A DNA stretch of 8,527 nt from Pseudopedobacter sp. (lineage in GTDB: Bacteria; Bacteroidota; Bacteroidia; Sphingobacteriales; Sphingobacteriaceae). Each line of letters starts with the position of its first letter. Positions within the stretch are counted from its first letter, which is position 1. Shown here one piece after another: positions 6,869 to 8,527 of this stretch. The notes under the pieces were generated by a model. The model did no database searches. It was not told the DNA's origin and worked only from the letters and a program-made list of their open reading frames with translations. A program made the position numbers and the translations under genes. The stretch spans positions 1 to 8,527 of the forward strand of contig JACMNZ010000137.1 of the NCBI GenBank assembly GCA_014378285.1. The letters are read 5' to 3'.

Positions 6869-7690
6869 TTAAACGCCAGAAAAAGTAGAGAAACCACCAT
6901 CCACATTGATAATGCTTCCGGTTACAAATTTAGAAGCATCGCTCAATAACCAAACTAATGCGCCTTCCAATTCATCGGCTGTGCCAAAACGTTTAAATGG
7001 CGTTTGTTTAATTACTAAGTTCCCTCTTTCTTTATATGTACCATCTGGATTGGTTAATAAATCGCGATTTTGTTCTGTTAAGAAAAAACCTGGAGCAATG
7101 GCATTCATCCTAATTTTATCACCATACCTATTGGCTAATTCTGTAGAAAACCATTTGGTGTAGCCATCAATGGCACTTTTAGCTAAGCTGTAACCCAAAA
7201 CCTTTGTTATGGCTCTTTGCGAAGCCATAGAAGAAATATTTACGATACTTCCACTACCATTATTAACTATTTCTTGACCAAAAACCTGGGTTGGTAATAT
7301 GGTGCCAAACAAATTAAGGTTCATCACTTTGTTTAAACTATCCATATCTAAATCAAAAACAGATGCCGCCGGATCAACAACAGCACCCGGCATATTACCC
7401 CCTGCTCCGTTTACCAAACCATCAATCTTCTTATATTTATCTAATATTTGGTTTTTAGCCTCGATCAAAGAATTTTCGTCCAAAACATCAGCAACAACTG
7501 CTAATGCTTCACCACCATTATCATTTATTTCTTTAGCTCTTTCATTTGCGACAGCGACATTTCTCCCTAAAATTGCAACTTTTGCGCCTGCTAAAGCCAA
7601 AGCTTTAACAAAAGAAGCACCTAAAATCCCTGTGCCACCAGTTACAACAATTACTTTATTGGCAAGGCTAAATATATTATCTGAACTCAT
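6869..7690 (-). CDS. uxuB: SDR-family fructuronate reductase (D-mannonate oxidoreductase)
   Basis: A 273-residue classical short-chain dehydrogenase. It has the nucleotide-binding TGGTGILG (residues 17-24), an NGAGG motif (94-98), Asn126, and the catalytic triad Ser154, Tyr167 and Lys171 (YSLAK), followed by NAIAPGFF and a C-terminal TGSIINVDGGFS. SDRs are too broad to name from motifs alone. The direct pairing with uxuA, 12 bases away, indicates the step just before it: NAD(P)H-linked reduction of D-fructuronate to D-mannonate. An SDR doing this job is known in Bacillus subtilis (UxuB/YjmF type), unlike the long-chain enzyme of E. coli. It is the first gene of the minus-strand cluster, transcribed from the divergent region at 7691-7894. 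The start at 7690 follows an A-rich leader with no Shine-Dalgarno site. A related sugar-acid or alcohol substrate is possible. Confidence 0.85.
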   Translation of the reverse strand: MSSDNIFSLANKVIVVTGGTGILGASFVKALALAGAKVAILGRNVAVANERAKEINDNGGEALAVVADVLDENSLIEAKNQILDKYKKIDGLVNGAGGNMPGAVVDPAASVFDLDMDSLNKVMNLNLFGTILPTQVFGQEIVNNGSGSIVNISSMASQRAITKVLGYSLAKSAIDGYTKWFSTELANRYGDKIRMNAIAPGFFLTEQNRDLLTNPDGTYKERGNLVIKQTPFKRFGTADELEGALVWLLSDASKFVTGSIINVDGGFSTFSGV

Positions 7691-7759
7691 TTTTTTAAAT
7701 ATTAAATTAAATGATTGGGATGGTTAAGTTGAGTAAAAAATAGAGACTAATCTAATTTA

Positions 7760-7780
7760 TTGCGTTTAAAATTTACGCAA
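7760..7780. promoter_or_regulatory. Candidate operator of the uronate cluster, TTGCGT-N9-ACGCAA
   Basis: A perfect inverted repeat with six-base arms (7760-7765 and 7775-7780) around the A+T spacer TTAAAATTT. It lies 70 bases upstream of the SDR start on the minus strand, and 115 bases upstream of the divergent oxidoreductase. It is the only G+C-containing dyad in an otherwise A+T-rich 204-base intergenic region, so it is a good candidate for a dimeric regulator of the uronate genes, though the regulator is not in the window. Confidence 0.5.
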
Positions 7781-7894
7781 CCCTTTGCAAAATCAAAAAT
7801 TACTTGTTTTTGAAATAGGAAACATTTTATCAAAATAAAAACAACCCTAATAAATACGGTAAGGTTTTTGCTTTTTATTTAACAAAATAACATT

Positions 7895-8527
7895 ATGGCA
7901 AATTATAGATTAACAATAGAAGAAATAACACCAATGGTAGACAAGGTCTTTAAGATTAAAACTAATAAGCCGTTAGGTTATAAATTTAATCCCGGACAAG
8001 CAACAGATTTAAAATTACAATATGAAAAATGGGACAATGAAGATCGTCCGTTTACCTTCACATCATTACCAAAAGACAATTATTTGGAATTTATCATTAA
8101 AACTTATCCAAATCATGAAGGTGTTACCAAAAGAATTGCCACAGTTGGTGTAGGGGATGAATTTGAGATTAGCGATGCTTGGGGAGCTATCGAATATAAA
8201 GGAGAAGGTGTTTTTATTGCAGGTGGTGCAGGTATTACTCCGTTTATTTCCATCTTAAGAGACCTTAATCAAAAAGGACAGTTGGGAAATAATCAATTGA
8301 TTTTTTCTAATAAATTTGAAGATGAGGTTATTTGTTTCGAAGAATTAAAAAGCCTTTTAGGAGGTAAATTTATGAATGTTATAACAGAGCAAAAAGGTGG
8401 AGAATTACCTCAAGGAAGAATTGATAAAGAATATTTAAAAAAGCATATTTCTAATTTTAATCAACCATTTTATGTTTGTGGACCAAAATCTTTTACCAAA
8501 GATATTTTGAAATCTTTAGAGGGCTTA
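7895..8527 (+). CDS. FAD-binding oxidoreductase of the ferredoxin reductase (FNR) family, cut by window edge
   Basis: An open frame of 211 codons runs to the last base without a stop, starting MANYRLTIEEITPMVDKVFK. It shows the two-domain FNR layout. A beta-barrel with RPFTFTS (residues 51-57) binds the flavin, and a nucleotide domain has AGGAGITPFISIL (109-121) and YVCGPKSF (193-200) for NAD(P)H. Relatives in Bacteroidota of about 215-235 residues are called flavodoxin reductase, so only a short C-terminal piece is probably missing. No iron-sulfur or heme domain is seen in the part present. Its electron partner is unknown. It is divergent from the uronate cluster and need not be related to it. 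The ATG at 7895 lies after an A-rich leader and is the first in frame; an internal Met14 is less likely because it would cut the first barrel strand. Confidence 0.85.
   Translation, partial: MANYRLTIEEITPMVDKVFKIKTNKPLGYKFNPGQATDLKLQYEKWDNEDRPFTFTSLPKDNYLEFIIKTYPNHEGVTKRIATVGVGDEFEISDAWGAIEYKGEGVFIAGGAGITPFISILRDLNQKGQLGNNQLIFSNKFEDEVICFEELKSLLGGKFMNVITEQKGGELPQGRIDKEYLKKHISNFNQPFYVCGPKSFTKDILKSLEGL

Noticed and set aside
7299..7727. A 142-codon plus-strand open frame opposite the SDR gene.
   Set aside because: It lies antisense to a well-supported dehydrogenase gene and its translation has no recognisable domain.
7835..7876. A possible terminator or attenuator hairpin (AACCCTA with TAAGGTT followed by a T-run) before the FNR-family gene.
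   Set aside because: The stem is about seven pairs with a mismatch and there is no upstream plus-strand gene in the window that would need it.

Overview
The window looks like the chromosome of an A+T-rich Bacteroidota bacterium, most likely a Sphingobacteriales/Pedobacter-type or flavobacterial species. The grounds are recognition of the protein families, the absence of Shine-Dalgarno sequences (starts follow A-rich leaders), one match to the Bacteroidota -7 promoter element (TAnnTTTG), and a hexuronate gene set common in that phylum. No tRNA, rRNA, transposase, integrase or CRISPR array was recognised.

Layout. Positions 1-387 (minus) hold the N-terminal part of a SulP anion transporter that runs off the left edge and is broken by a one-base frameshift. 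Positions 388-829 are a non-coding gap ending in the promoter and operator of an arsenic operon. Positions 830-3377 (plus) carry four tightly spaced genes: an ArsR repressor, a small cysteine-tailed DUF6428-like protein, a thioredoxin-type arsenate reductase with extra sequence, and an ACR3 arsenite efflux pump. Positions 3378-3737 separate convergent operons and hold a long imperfect stem-loop that can terminate from both sides, plus a second inverted repeat. Positions 3738-7690 (minus) form a hexuronate catabolism cluster, in transcription order an SDR fructuronate reductase, mannonate dehydratase UxuA and, after a 275-base gap, a sodium/sugar symporter. A 204-base divergent region with a clean inverted repeat (TTGCGT-N9-ACGCAA) separates this from a plus-strand FAD/NAD(P)-type oxidoreductase that runs off the right edge.

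How the genes work together. In the ars operon, arsenate would be reduced by the phosphatase-fold reductase and the arsenite exported by ACR3, while arsenite relieves ArsR repression; the DUF6428-like protein has no known reaction. In the uronate cluster, the symporter is inferred to import a hexuronate or related sugar. The SDR converts fructuronate to mannonate and UxuA dehydrates this to 2-keto-3-deoxygluconate. The uronate isomerase and KDG kinase/aldolase are not in the window.

Nothing here is clearly a wholly new system. The points most worth checking are the poorly characterised cysteine-tailed protein in the ars operon, the variant reductase, the decayed SulP gene and the candidate operators.
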